This document shows positions 1-6,639 of a stretch of 12,761 bases of DNA, piece after piece. Position 1 is the stretch's first letter. Every line of letters starts with the position of its first letter. This DNA comes from Tannerella sp. (GTDB lineage Bacteria; Bacteroidota; Bacteroidia; Bacteroidales; Tannerellaceae): NCBI GenBank assembly GCA_031290635.1, contig JAITNE010000097.1:1-12761 (forward strand). Direction: 5' to 3'. Made by a program: the position numbers and the translations under genes. The notes beneath the pieces are model-generated. The model ran no database searches. It had not been told where the DNA came from and worked only from the letters and a program-made list of their open reading frames with translations.

Positions 1-51
1 AATTCTAATATCGTGTTTAACAAGCACTTAATCGCATGTAAAACATCCGTC

Positions 52-300
52 CACCAGAGTAACGAAGTTATCTTTTATCCCCATCGGGGATTCATATCAA
101 TAGAAACTGCGATTATTACTGCACCTTTATTCCCCGCAGGGGATTCATCTTAAAAGAACGCGGATGGTTTTTTGTGAATCACCTGCGGGGAAACCATGGA
201 AGGGGTATTTTTTATTCTATTGACATGAATCCCCGATGGGGATAAGGTTAGAATTTAGAAGGTATAAGATAGAGATTGCTTCGTCGCTCCTCCTCTGGGG
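52..300. repeat. Nested inverted-repeat (REP/MITE-like) element
   Basis: This gene-free stretch is one large imperfect palindrome. The core arms are 76-105 and 215-244, 30 bases each, and they match as reverse complements at 29 of 30 positions. Inside lies a second pair, 130-148 and 174-192, matching at 17 of 19. Each arm contains a mini-hairpin of the form CCCC-nnn-GGGG followed by ATTCAT, so there are four related units: two direct on the left and two inverted on the right. Weaker outer similarity (around 55-72 against 271-296) resembles the GATTGCTTCGT repeat also found near 9393. No transposase is encoded here. Its position just downstream of a minus-strand operon means that, if transcribed, it would fold into a long stem and might end or stabilise that transcript. 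The repeat structure is seen directly; mobility and function are inference. Confidence 0.75.
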
Positions 301-315
301 AAGCTCTACCACAGG

Positions 316-1206
316 TTAATATACATAACAGATAGAATCGCATCCACATACGTCGCCGATTGAACTGCGGCCGGTTACTTTTCCTTTATTATAACAGTCT
401 TTGATATGTGTGCTGCCGCAGAGTCCGCTACTCATACCGCATACTCCGCCAATAACATCATCTCCGTGTATCACTCCGGTATTATAACAGGATGTAATAA
501 TAGATTGTCCGCTGTTACTTGTGTTAAATCCGCATACGCCTCCAACATTCATGATACTGCAACTTATCGTTCCGCTATTGTAACATTCTGCAATTGTAGC
601 GGTTGCTTCGCGACGGCTATGCCATAATATCTCCGATTCGTCACGGTATAATTCGCCACGGTTAGTACCGCATATTCCGCCGACGTTAAAATCTCCTGTA
701 ACATCAGCCTTATTGGAGCAAGCTGTGATAGTGCCATTCCAGCTTAAACCGCATATCCCGCCGACGTCATATCTGCCTTTTATTTCACCTGAAACGATGT
801 GTAGATTGGATACTGTAGCGCTGTCGATATATCCGAACAAGCCGATGTTGTCATCGTCCGGACGGTCTATCTTCAGGTTGGAGATTGAGAATTTGCCGCC
901 GTCAAAGCTGCCTGTAAAACGTGTGGATTTGTTAAAGTGTGTGGAATAGCTTCCGATTGGCATCCATCCTTGTTTGTTCCATTGTGCGAATCCGCCGCCT
1001 TTAGATAGATAATGGTCGAGATTGATATTGTTTATCAGCACAAAGTGAGCATCCGGGTATCGTCGCACGCTGTCTAACTGAACGGCAGTGCTAATCTTAT
1101 AGGGCGCGACGCTTGTGCCCTTGCCTCCTGCGAATGGATGGGCTTTGGCGGTAAATGTCAATACCGACATCGTCAGAATAAATATCAGATTGGCAGGATT
1201 TTTCAA
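316..1206 (-). CDS. Secreted GLUG-repeat protein, TTG start, probably truncated
   Basis: A 296-residue protein with an N-terminal signal peptide (residues 1-22, Lys2 followed by a hydrophobic stretch, ending TAKA before HPFAGG). Residues 23-140 look like the usual lead-in of GLUG proteins: a GxGTxxxPYxIST start, an INNINLD strand, WMPIG, FTGSFDGGKFSISNL and IGLFGYI. From about 148 come GLUG-type repeats with cores at GGICG 149-153, GGICG 176-180, GGVCG 222-226 and GGVCG 253-257, each followed by an (A/S/D)C(Y/S)N strand. A fifth begins at IGDVCG 283-288 and stops after eight more residues. Such repeats are expected to form a beta-solenoid at the surface or outside the cell; the function is unknown. 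No ATG exists in frame: the TTG at 1204-1206 is the only start that keeps the signal peptide. The gene follows the GH57 stop by 12 bases in the same frame, so it is probably co-transcribed with the glycogen genes. Confidence 0.7.
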   Translation of the reverse strand: MKNPANLIFILTMSVLTFTAKAHPFAGGKGTSVAPYKISTAVQLDSVRRYPDAHFVLINNINLDHYLSKGGGFAQWNKQGWMPIGSYSTHFNKSTRFTGSFDGGKFSISNLKIDRPDDDNIGLFGYIDSATVSNLHIVSGEIKGRYDVGGICGLSWNGTITACSNKADVTGDFNVGGICGTNRGELYRDESEILWHSRREATATIAECYNSGTISCSIMNVGGVCGFNTSNSGQSIITSCYNTGVIHGDDVIGGVCGMSSGLCGSTHIKDCYNKGKVTGRSSIGDVCGCDSICYVY

Positions 1207-1218
1207 GGTACATATCTT

Positions 1219-2532
1219 TTATTTGTTTTTTCTTGCTTTTGACGAGCAGGCTGTCGGTTCTACGGCCTCGTACTTTGCGATGCGTTTCTCCAAGTGCTCT
1301 ATCTCGTAGCCTTGATTTTGAATTGTGGTCAACAGGGAGTTCAGCTCTTCGTTTTCGATGGACGATGGATACTGCGCCTCGACGCGAAGAATGAAATCCG
1401 ACAGTACATTCATGTAGTTGTTGAAGGCGTCGTAGGGGTTGTCGTAGGGACTGAACAGGTTGTAGTGCTTGGTGTTCATGTAGTAGAAGTGGTCGCTGCT
1501 TTGAAGGTAGAGCCAGTCTTGCAGCAGACGGCGGTCGGTACAGAGGCGCACGCGCTCGCTTATGCCGTTGATTTTGCGGAAGGCTTCCTGTTGAAGTACG
1601 TTGCCGAGCCATGAATTGCAGTCTTTTTCTTCATCGACCCACGACATCGGGTAAGGTACTATGATGGCGTCCACAGGCTTGTGTTGCTCGAACAGGTCGG
1701 ATGGCAACGAGAATGTGATGCCGTTCTTCTCGGCAAACAGGGGCAGAGCCTTGAAGAACTCAAAGATGCCGGTAGAATAGGAGTGGAGCGAACCGAGTAC
1801 TTCGTAGTTGAGGAAGATGTTGATGATGTTTTCGGCGGGCGCTGTGGAAGCTATCCACGACATGTATTTATCGGCCGTCAGGGGATATTCTGTCCAGCTG
1901 TAGTCGGCGAAGCGCAGGGAAAGGTCTTCGCTGAAGCGGTCGTTCTTGAGCAGCAGTTTGAGGTCGGGATAAGCTGATGAGGAGTACATGTAGTTAGGAC
2001 TTTTCCAGCCGAGTACGTGCTTCGCGCCTTCGGTCAACATACCCCGAAAACCCATATCGTAAACGAGGTCGGAGATTTCGTCGGAATAAATCAGCTCAGT
2101 GTTGCGCAGCACTCTGGGTTTTACTCCGAAGAGCGAGCTTATCTTCTCGCTGTGAGCTTCGACCTGCGCCCTGAACTCGTTGGGATTACCCAGCGAGGAA
2201 AGCGAATGCGCGTAGGTCTCGGTCAGAAACTCTACCCCGCCAAGGCGTATCAGTTCCTTGAAACTGTCGATAAGTTCGGGGGCATAGATTTCCATCTGTT
2301 CGAGCGCTATGCCCGAAATTGAGAACGCTACCTTGAAGCGTCCTTCGCTCTTTTTAATCATCTCGATAATAGCGCGATTGGCGGGAATGTAGCACATGTC
2401 GGCTACTTTCTTGAATATCTCGCCATTGCTGAAATCATCGTAGTAGTAATGGTCGTTTCCTATGTCAAAGAAACGGTAGCGCCTGAGGCGGCATGGTTGG
2501 TGTATCTGAAAATACAAGCAAATTGTTTTCAT
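1219..2532 (-). CDS. GH57 family alpha-glucan glycosidase (alpha-amylase/branching-type)
   Basis: A 437-residue cytoplasmic protein of glycoside hydrolase family 57, which cleaves or transfers alpha-glucans by a retaining mechanism. Motif 1 is visible as IHQP (10-13, His11). RNTE at 143-146 places Glu146 at the likely nucleophile position. FSEDLSLRF (200-208, Asp203) resembles the LSDxIxFR motif 4 region, and YPMSWVDEE lies further on. The tail from about 395 is heptad-like and charged, a probable short coiled coil, ending in a Lys-rich stretch. There is no signal peptide. It is the third gene of a block with the debranching enzyme and GT4 glycosyltransferase, 27 bases after the latter, which is the arrangement I know from Bacteroides glycogen loci. 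Exact specificity (alpha-amylase, 4-alpha-glucanotransferase or branching enzyme) cannot be read from sequence. Catalytic residue assignments are by motif position only. Confidence 0.9.
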   Translation of the reverse strand: MKTICLYFQIHQPCRLRRYRFFDIGNDHYYYDDFSNGEIFKKVADMCYIPANRAIIEMIKKSEGRFKVAFSISGIALEQMEIYAPELIDSFKELIRLGGVEFLTETYAHSLSSLGNPNEFRAQVEAHSEKISSLFGVKPRVLRNTELIYSDEISDLVYDMGFRGMLTEGAKHVLGWKSPNYMYSSSAYPDLKLLLKNDRFSEDLSLRFADYSWTEYPLTADKYMSWIASTAPAENIINIFLNYEVLGSLHSYSTGIFEFFKALPLFAEKNGITFSLPSDLFEQHKPVDAIIVPYPMSWVDEEKDCNSWLGNVLQQEAFRKINGISERVRLCTDRRLLQDWLYLQSSDHFYYMNTKHYNLFSPYDNPYDAFNNYMNVLSDFILRVEAQYPSSIENEELNSLLTTIQNQGYEIEHLEKRIAKYEAVEPTACSSKARKNK

Positions 2533-2559
2533 ATATCGTTTGTTTATTGGTTTATAATC

Positions 2560-3825
2560 TTATTGCCATGATAATACGCGGTCATAAATGTTTCTTACCT
2601 TTTGTCCGGCGTATTCCCATTTGATGCCGTTGACTTCGCGGAGGCCTTCTTCCTTGAGGAACTGATGCAGGGCGGGATAGGTAATCAGTCCGTAGATAGC
2701 GTCGGCGAGGGCGTCGATGTCCCAGTAATCTACTTTGACGGCATAGTCGAGTATCTCGGCGCAGCCCGACTGCTTGGAGATTATCGAGGGTACGCCGCAC
2801 TGCATCGCTTCCAAAGGGGATATGCCGAAAGGCTCTGAAACCGACGGCATCACATAAACGTCGCTCGACTTGAGTATCTCATACACCTGCTTGCCCTTCA
2901 TAAAGCCCGTGAAATGGAAGCGGTCGGAGATACTGCGCTCGGCGGCAAGGCGTATCATCTCATTCATCATATCGCCGCTGCCGGCCATGATAAACCGGAC
3001 GTCGCCGGAGCGCGCAAGCACTTTAGCCGCTGCTTCGACGTAGTATTCAGGTCCTTTCTGCATGGTGATACGGCCGAGAAAGGTTACAATCTTGTCCGTA
3101 ACGCCGCGTCTGTCCGACAGAGCCAGAATATCCTTTGCCGGAGGCTCAACGGCGTTGTGCACGGTAGTTACTTTGGACGGATTCTGGTGATATTTTTCAA
3201 TCACGGTAGCGCGTGTCAGATTGCTAACCGTTATGATGTGGTCGGCGTTATCCATGCCGTTTTTCTCGATGCCGTAAACGTCGGGATTGACATTGCCGCG
3301 ACTGCGGTCGTAATCGGTAGCGTGAACGTGTATGACGAGCGGCTTCCCGCTGACGTTCTTGGCATGAATACCGGCAGGATAGGTCAGCCAGTCGTGTGCG
3401 TGAATGATGTCGTACTGTTCGGTACGTGCGATTACGCCGGCTACAATGGAGTAGTTGTTGATTTCTTCGAGAAGATTGTCGGGATAGCAGCCCGAAAACT
3501 CAATGCAGCCAAGGTCGTCGGTATTGCGATAGCTGAAGTCGGCATAGATATGGTCGCGCAGATTGTAGTAGAGCTGCGGCGACATGTACTTCGACAGTCT
3601 CCGGCCGACATACTCGTAACTCACATCCCGCCACACAATCGGAGTATTGCAGGCTCCGATGATACGAAGGAAACTCTGGTCTTCATCACCCCAGGGCTTG
3701 GGCATGACAAAGACTATTTCGAGGTCTTTCTGTAACGACATACCCCGTATGAGGCCGAAACTCGCCGTCCCCAATCCTCCAAGTATATGCGGAGGAAACT
3801 CCCAACCAAACATTAACGCTTTCAT
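2560..3825 (-). CDS. GT4 glycosyltransferase, glycogen-synthase-like
   Basis: A 421-residue GT-B fold enzyme of the GT4 type that Bacteroidales annotations usually call glycogen (starch) synthase. It would transfer glucose from a nucleotide sugar to a growing alpha-glucan in the cytoplasm. The N-terminal domain begins with WEFPPHILGGLGTAS, whose GGLG loop (16-19) is typical for donor phosphate binding. IHAHDWLT (141-148) is the usual acceptor-side motif. In the C-terminal domain GRITMQKGPE supplies the conserved Arg252 and Lys257, and SEPFGISPLE holds the E-x7-E pair Glu331 and Glu339. Length is normal and no lesion is seen. It starts 12 bases after the debranching enzyme stop and is followed 27 bases later by GH57, so translation and transcription are likely coupled. 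Donor specificity (ADP- or UDP-glucose) is not determinable here. Confidence 0.92.
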   Translation of the reverse strand: MKALMFGWEFPPHILGGLGTASFGLIRGMSLQKDLEIVFVMPKPWGDEDQSFLRIIGACNTPIVWRDVSYEYVGRRLSKYMSPQLYYNLRDHIYADFSYRNTDDLGCIEFSGCYPDNLLEEINNYSIVAGVIARTEQYDIIHAHDWLTYPAGIHAKNVSGKPLVIHVHATDYDRSRGNVNPDVYGIEKNGMDNADHIITVSNLTRATVIEKYHQNPSKVTTVHNAVEPPAKDILALSDRRGVTDKIVTFLGRITMQKGPEYYVEAAAKVLARSGDVRFIMAGSGDMMNEMIRLAAERSISDRFHFTGFMKGKQVYEILKSSDVYVMPSVSEPFGISPLEAMQCGVPSIISKQSGCAEILDYAVKVDYWDIDALADAIYGLITYPALHQFLKEEGLREVNGIKWEYAGQKVRNIYDRVLSWQ

Positions 3826-3837
3826 CTTGTTGTATTT

Positions 3838-5778
3838 TTATTTATATTCTATTCCGTATTTTTTCAACATATCAATCACAGTAAGCAGGGCCGAGAGGTT
3901 CATCAGGAACGAGATAGCTCCGCGTCCGGCGAAGGGCGGGTTGCCGTCGTAGAGTTCGGACACCGTGCCGATGCAGTGATGCGACAATTCTTCTTCCATG
4001 CTTATCATCGAGCGTTCGATAAACGAGAGTCCCGCCTGACCGAACATGTCGAGATAGGTCGAGATGTACATGCTTAGCAGCCATGGCCAGACTGTGCCCT
4101 GGTGATAAGCCAAATCCCTGTCGTACTGCGAACCGAAGTAGGTCGGACGATAGCCGACGCTCTTAGGACTGAGCGAACGCAATCCTTTGAGGGTAAGCAA
4201 TTCTTTGGTGGCGATGTCGAGCACGGCGCGTTTCTGTGCCCGCGTCAACGGCGAGAACGGACAGGATATAGCTATAACCATGTTAGGACGCACGCTCCAG
4301 TCCTGCGAAGGACCATCGACATAATCAAAGAGATAGTTGTACTTGTTGACGAAGGTTTTGGGGAACGAGGCGTCGAGCGAAGCTATAAGGCTGTCGATAC
4401 GGTCTATAGGGACGTTGCCGTTGAGTTCCTTGTAGAATTTCAGGGCGTTATACCAGAGGGCGTTAAATTCTACTATGTATCCCGAGCGGGGTACGACCGG
4501 ACGGCCGTTGACCATCGAGTTCATCCAGGTTACAGCCGTCTTGCGACCGTTGGAATATAGCAGTCCGTTGTCCGACAGCTTCAGGTTAGGATGCGATTGC
4601 GAGAGGATAAAGCGGATTATCTCGCCGATAATATCAAGGTAGCGGTCTTTAGCTTTTTCTACGCCTTCTTTAAGGCGATATTGCTGCATACTCCAGATAG
4701 CCCAGAGCAGTACGTCGGGAGCGTCGATTTCGCGGATAACGGGGTCTGTACGACCATCGCGCAGAAAAGTTCGGAGGGCTTTGAGGGCTGTTGTCATCAC
4801 CTGGTCGTAGCGATCGGCTTCGTCGGTAAGGAGAGTTGTGCCTACGACAGACACGAAGAGGTCGCGAGCGCGGACTTTAAACCACGGATAACCGGCCAGC
4901 AGATAAGCGTCGTCGCCCGCAGGACTGTAATAAAGTTGATGTACGGAGTTGACTAAACAGTTGTAAAAGCTCGATCTGGGCTTGCGTGTGTTGACTTCCT
5001 TAACAAACAGTTCGGGCAGCGCGTCGGTATCGACTTCCTTCACTCCGCAGCACACGATTATCTCCTCGCCTTTTTTTATCTCGACCTCGAAATAACCGGG
5101 CACATAAAGGTCTTCCTTGTATGGATAACCTCTGTCCTGCTCTTTGGAATATTCTATTCCCTTGTACCAGTCGGGTTTATTGACGAATGTTGCGGGAACG
5201 CTGAACTGCATGTACAAATCGGGATAGCCTTCGTAGAGACGTGTTTTGATGCCGTTCTTTACTTCGTCGTAATGACTGTTGATATTATCGTTCCGGCAGG
5301 ATAATTCCAGAACGCTGCGGAAGGCGAGGAAGGGGTGAAAACAAAGTGTAGTAACCGAGTGCGCTTCAAGCAACTTGTAGCGTATCATCAGTTTGTTTTC
5401 GGTACGCGAGAATATATGTTCTTTTGAAAGTATCACCCCCCCTACCCTGTAGATGGTTTGAGGGATGATTTCGAGGCTGTACTCGCGGATATACTTGTGT
5501 CCGTTAGGGCTAAAGCTGCCTCCCTGATACTTGTGAAGTCCAAGGTTGAAGGGTGCGCCGTGCTGAATAACGGTTTCGTCGAGGGATGAAAGCAGGACAT
5601 GATTATCGTCGTCAAGTCCGGGTACGGGCATAACCAACAGCCCGTGATACTTGCGGGTGTTGCAACCTACGATAGTCATGCAGCAATAAGCGCCGGTCTG
5701 GTTAGCTCGAAGCACTTCACGCGAAAGCGATTCCTGCAAATTAATCATCAATGTCTTGTCAAACTTCATGTAACTCAT
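3838..5778 (-). CDS. Glycogen debranching enzyme (amylo-alpha-1,6-glucosidase type)
   Basis: A 646-residue two-domain enzyme that removes alpha-1,6-linked branch glucose from glycogen. Residues 1 to about 230 form the bacterial debranching N-terminal beta-sandwich domain (NTRKYHGLLVMPVP near 40-53). The remainder is the alpha/alpha-barrel glucosidase domain with AGYPWFKVRARDLFVS (295-310), TWMN (417-420), GYIVEFNALWYNAL (433-446), RPNMVIAISCPFSPL and YHQGTVWPWL (558-567). Two Met codons lie close together (Met1 and Met4); the first was taken because it gives the usual family N-terminus. It is the first gene of the glycogen block and has about 100 bases of leader downstream of a candidate promoter. 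An Asn occupies position 420, where eukaryotic debranching enzymes have Asp in TWMD; this may be clade-typical. There is no signal peptide, so it acts in the cytoplasm. Confidence 0.93.
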   Translation of the reverse strand: MSYMKFDKTLMINLQESLSREVLRANQTGAYCCMTIVGCNTRKYHGLLVMPVPGLDDDNHVLLSSLDETVIQHGAPFNLGLHKYQGGSFSPNGHKYIREYSLEIIPQTIYRVGGVILSKEHIFSRTENKLMIRYKLLEAHSVTTLCFHPFLAFRSVLELSCRNDNINSHYDEVKNGIKTRLYEGYPDLYMQFSVPATFVNKPDWYKGIEYSKEQDRGYPYKEDLYVPGYFEVEIKKGEEIIVCCGVKEVDTDALPELFVKEVNTRKPRSSFYNCLVNSVHQLYYSPAGDDAYLLAGYPWFKVRARDLFVSVVGTTLLTDEADRYDQVMTTALKALRTFLRDGRTDPVIREIDAPDVLLWAIWSMQQYRLKEGVEKAKDRYLDIIGEIIRFILSQSHPNLKLSDNGLLYSNGRKTAVTWMNSMVNGRPVVPRSGYIVEFNALWYNALKFYKELNGNVPIDRIDSLIASLDASFPKTFVNKYNYLFDYVDGPSQDWSVRPNMVIAISCPFSPLTRAQKRAVLDIATKELLTLKGLRSLSPKSVGYRPTYFGSQYDRDLAYHQGTVWPWLLSMYISTYLDMFGQAGLSFIERSMISMEEELSHHCIGTVSELYDGNPPFAGRGAISFLMNLSALLTVIDMLKKYGIEYK

Positions 5779-5936
5779 ATCTTCTTAATCTAAATTGTAA
5801 ACATCTTCTTAAACATCTTCCTAAGCTGAATTATAAAACTTGACGAGCTTTATATCTTCGTATAAACTAAAAACTCGCCGCACAAAAATACAAAAATAAT
5901 TTCACCTGCAAGTGTTTTTCATAAAAATATCTTCTT
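5777..5936 (-). promoter_or_regulatory. Leader with five ATCTTC-core decamers and a mini-ORF
   Basis: The decamer A(T/C)ATCTTC(T/C/G)T, plus-strand orientation, occurs at 5777-5786, 5801-5810, 5813-5822, 5852-5861 and 5927-5936. In the minus-strand transcript it reads AAGAAGAT(A/G)T. The copy nearest the gene overlaps the debranching-enzyme start codon, and two copies form a 12-base tandem (5799-5822). The leader also contains an eight-codon mini-ORF (MFKKMFTI, 5816 down to 5790) ending 11 bases before the start codon. These could be protein-binding sites, purine-rich translation enhancers, or AT-rich chance structure; the sequence does not decide. Confidence 0.4.
5883..5911 (-). promoter_or_regulatory. 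Candidate promoter of the glycogen operon
   Basis: Read on the minus strand, TATTTTTG at 5890-5883 fits the Bacteroidetes -7 element TAnnTTTG, and a TTG at 5911-5909 lies 18 bases upstream as a partial -33 element. A second TAnnTTTG match sits at 5898-5891. Transcription would begin near 5876, giving a leader of about 100 bases. The region is AT-rich, so one motif match is weak proof. Confidence 0.45.
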
Positions 5937-5945
5937 GATAAGCGC

Positions 5946-5978
5946 AAAAAGGGCGGGTTTCGCTGTCGAAATCCGCCC
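5946..5978 (-). terminator. Rho-independent terminator of the 6092-6562 gene
   Basis: The arms 5951-5962 and 5967-5978 form a 12-base GC-rich stem with a four-base loop, with one A-C mismatch when read on the minus strand. They are followed on that strand by a run of T (complement of 5946-5950). It lies about 115 bases past the stop of the small exported protein gene and upstream of the glycogen promoter, so it separates the two transcripts. Confidence 0.75.
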
Positions 5979-6008
5979 CTCACAATGAATCGAAAAAAAC
6001 CAAAAATG

Positions 6009-6090
6009 GAGTGTTTACACTCGAATTAATACTGTCGTCGGAGTCATTGTCGCTCGACTGTCGGAGTTATTGTAACTCGGCTGTCGAGTT
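6009..6090 (-). repeat. Imperfect tandem repeat and small hairpins in a 3' untranslated region
   Basis: Immediately past the stop of the small exported protein lie two imperfect copies of a 23 to 26 base unit (6057-6079 and 6031-6056) and a partial third (6080 onward), each beginning CTGTCG on the plus strand. GAGTTA-TTG-TAACTC (6064-6078) and GAGTG-TTTA-CACTC (6009-6022) are perfect small hairpins. They may protect the transcript end; no coding potential is evident. Confidence 0.5.
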
Positions 6091-6091
6091 G

Positions 6092-6562
6092 TCAGAGAGG
6101 ACCTCCGCCTTGACGTTGACCTCCGCCTTGACCTCCGCCCGGAGGACGCTGTCCGCCGCCTTGACGTTGACCACCGCCTTGTCCACCGCGTTCACGGCGT
6201 TCTGCGGCTGCTTTCTCCTGTGCCTCCAGATACTTCTTGTACTGATCGGCTGTGAGAACTGATTTCACACGCGCGTTACTTTTGTCGGTTACTTTCTTAG
6301 CTTCGGAAGTAATCTTTTCGCGGTCTTCGCCATACTTCTCACGCAAATCGCGCATCTGGGTCATCCTCTGGGTGTCGATGACTTTCAGGCTGTCAACCTG
6401 CTTGTCATTCAAACTGAGGTCTTTCTTCAACTGCTCATACCTTTGAGCCTGACGTTCGGCGTTCTGTCCGCCGCCTCTGCGTTCACCTTGATTGTCCTGA
6501 GCAGAAATGCTCATCATCATAGCAAACATAATCAAAAAACTTAATGCAAAAATTCTCTTCAT
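6092..6562 (-). CDS. Small exported helical protein with Gly/Gln/Arg-rich tail (DUF4890- or Spy-like)
   Basis: A 156-residue protein with a clear signal peptide (residues 1 to about 21, MKRIF then a hydrophobic Met-rich stretch, ending SISAQ). Residues 23-123 are charged and helical. They contain LSLNDKQVDSLKVID (49-63) and VLTADQYKKYLEAQEK, which resemble the paired LTxxQ-type motifs of CpxP/Spy periplasmic proteins and the DUF4890 proteins common in Bacteroidetes. From about residue 124 the tail is almost only Gly, Gln, Arg and Pro (GQGGGQRQGGGQ-type repeats), a low-complexity disordered region. The coding DNA there is itself repetitive (CTCCGCCTTGACGTTGAC recurs), so length may vary by slippage. 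A periplasmic stress or chaperone role is only an analogy. The gene is monocistronic: its own terminator lies downstream, and a TAnnTTTG match (6568-6575) sits only a few bases before the ATG, implying a very short leader. Confidence 0.72.
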   Translation of the reverse strand: MKRIFALSFLIMFAMMMSISAQDNQGERRGGGQNAERQAQRYEQLKKDLSLNDKQVDSLKVIDTQRMTQMRDLREKYGEDREKITSEAKKVTDKSNARVKSVLTADQYKKYLEAQEKAAAERRERGGQGGGQRQGGGQRPPGGGQGGGQRQGGGPL

Positions 6563-6639
6563 AAAAACAAATTTAAATATAACAATAATAATGAATATGC
6601 TCTTTTAGACTTGAGTAATTTGAAATGGTTTAATCATAG

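Noticed and set aside
1..51. 3' end of a gene or RNA gene at the left edge
   Set aside because: No open frame, tRNA-like cloverleaf or other signal is visible in these bases.
76..244. Possible insertion sequence with terminal inverted repeats
   Set aside because: Only about 110 bases lie between the 30-base arms and no transposase is encoded, so it can at most be a non-autonomous element.
1097..1612. 171-codon minus-strand frame across the GH57 and GLUG junction
   Set aside because: It overlaps the conserved C-terminal part of GH57 in another frame and its translation is Arg-rich nonsense. It does contain the out-of-frame ATG discussed for the GLUG start.
2914..3735. 273-codon open frame on the plus strand
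   Set aside because: It lies wholly antisense to the well-supported GT4 glycosyltransferase, and its translation resembles no family. It is a codon-bias shadow.
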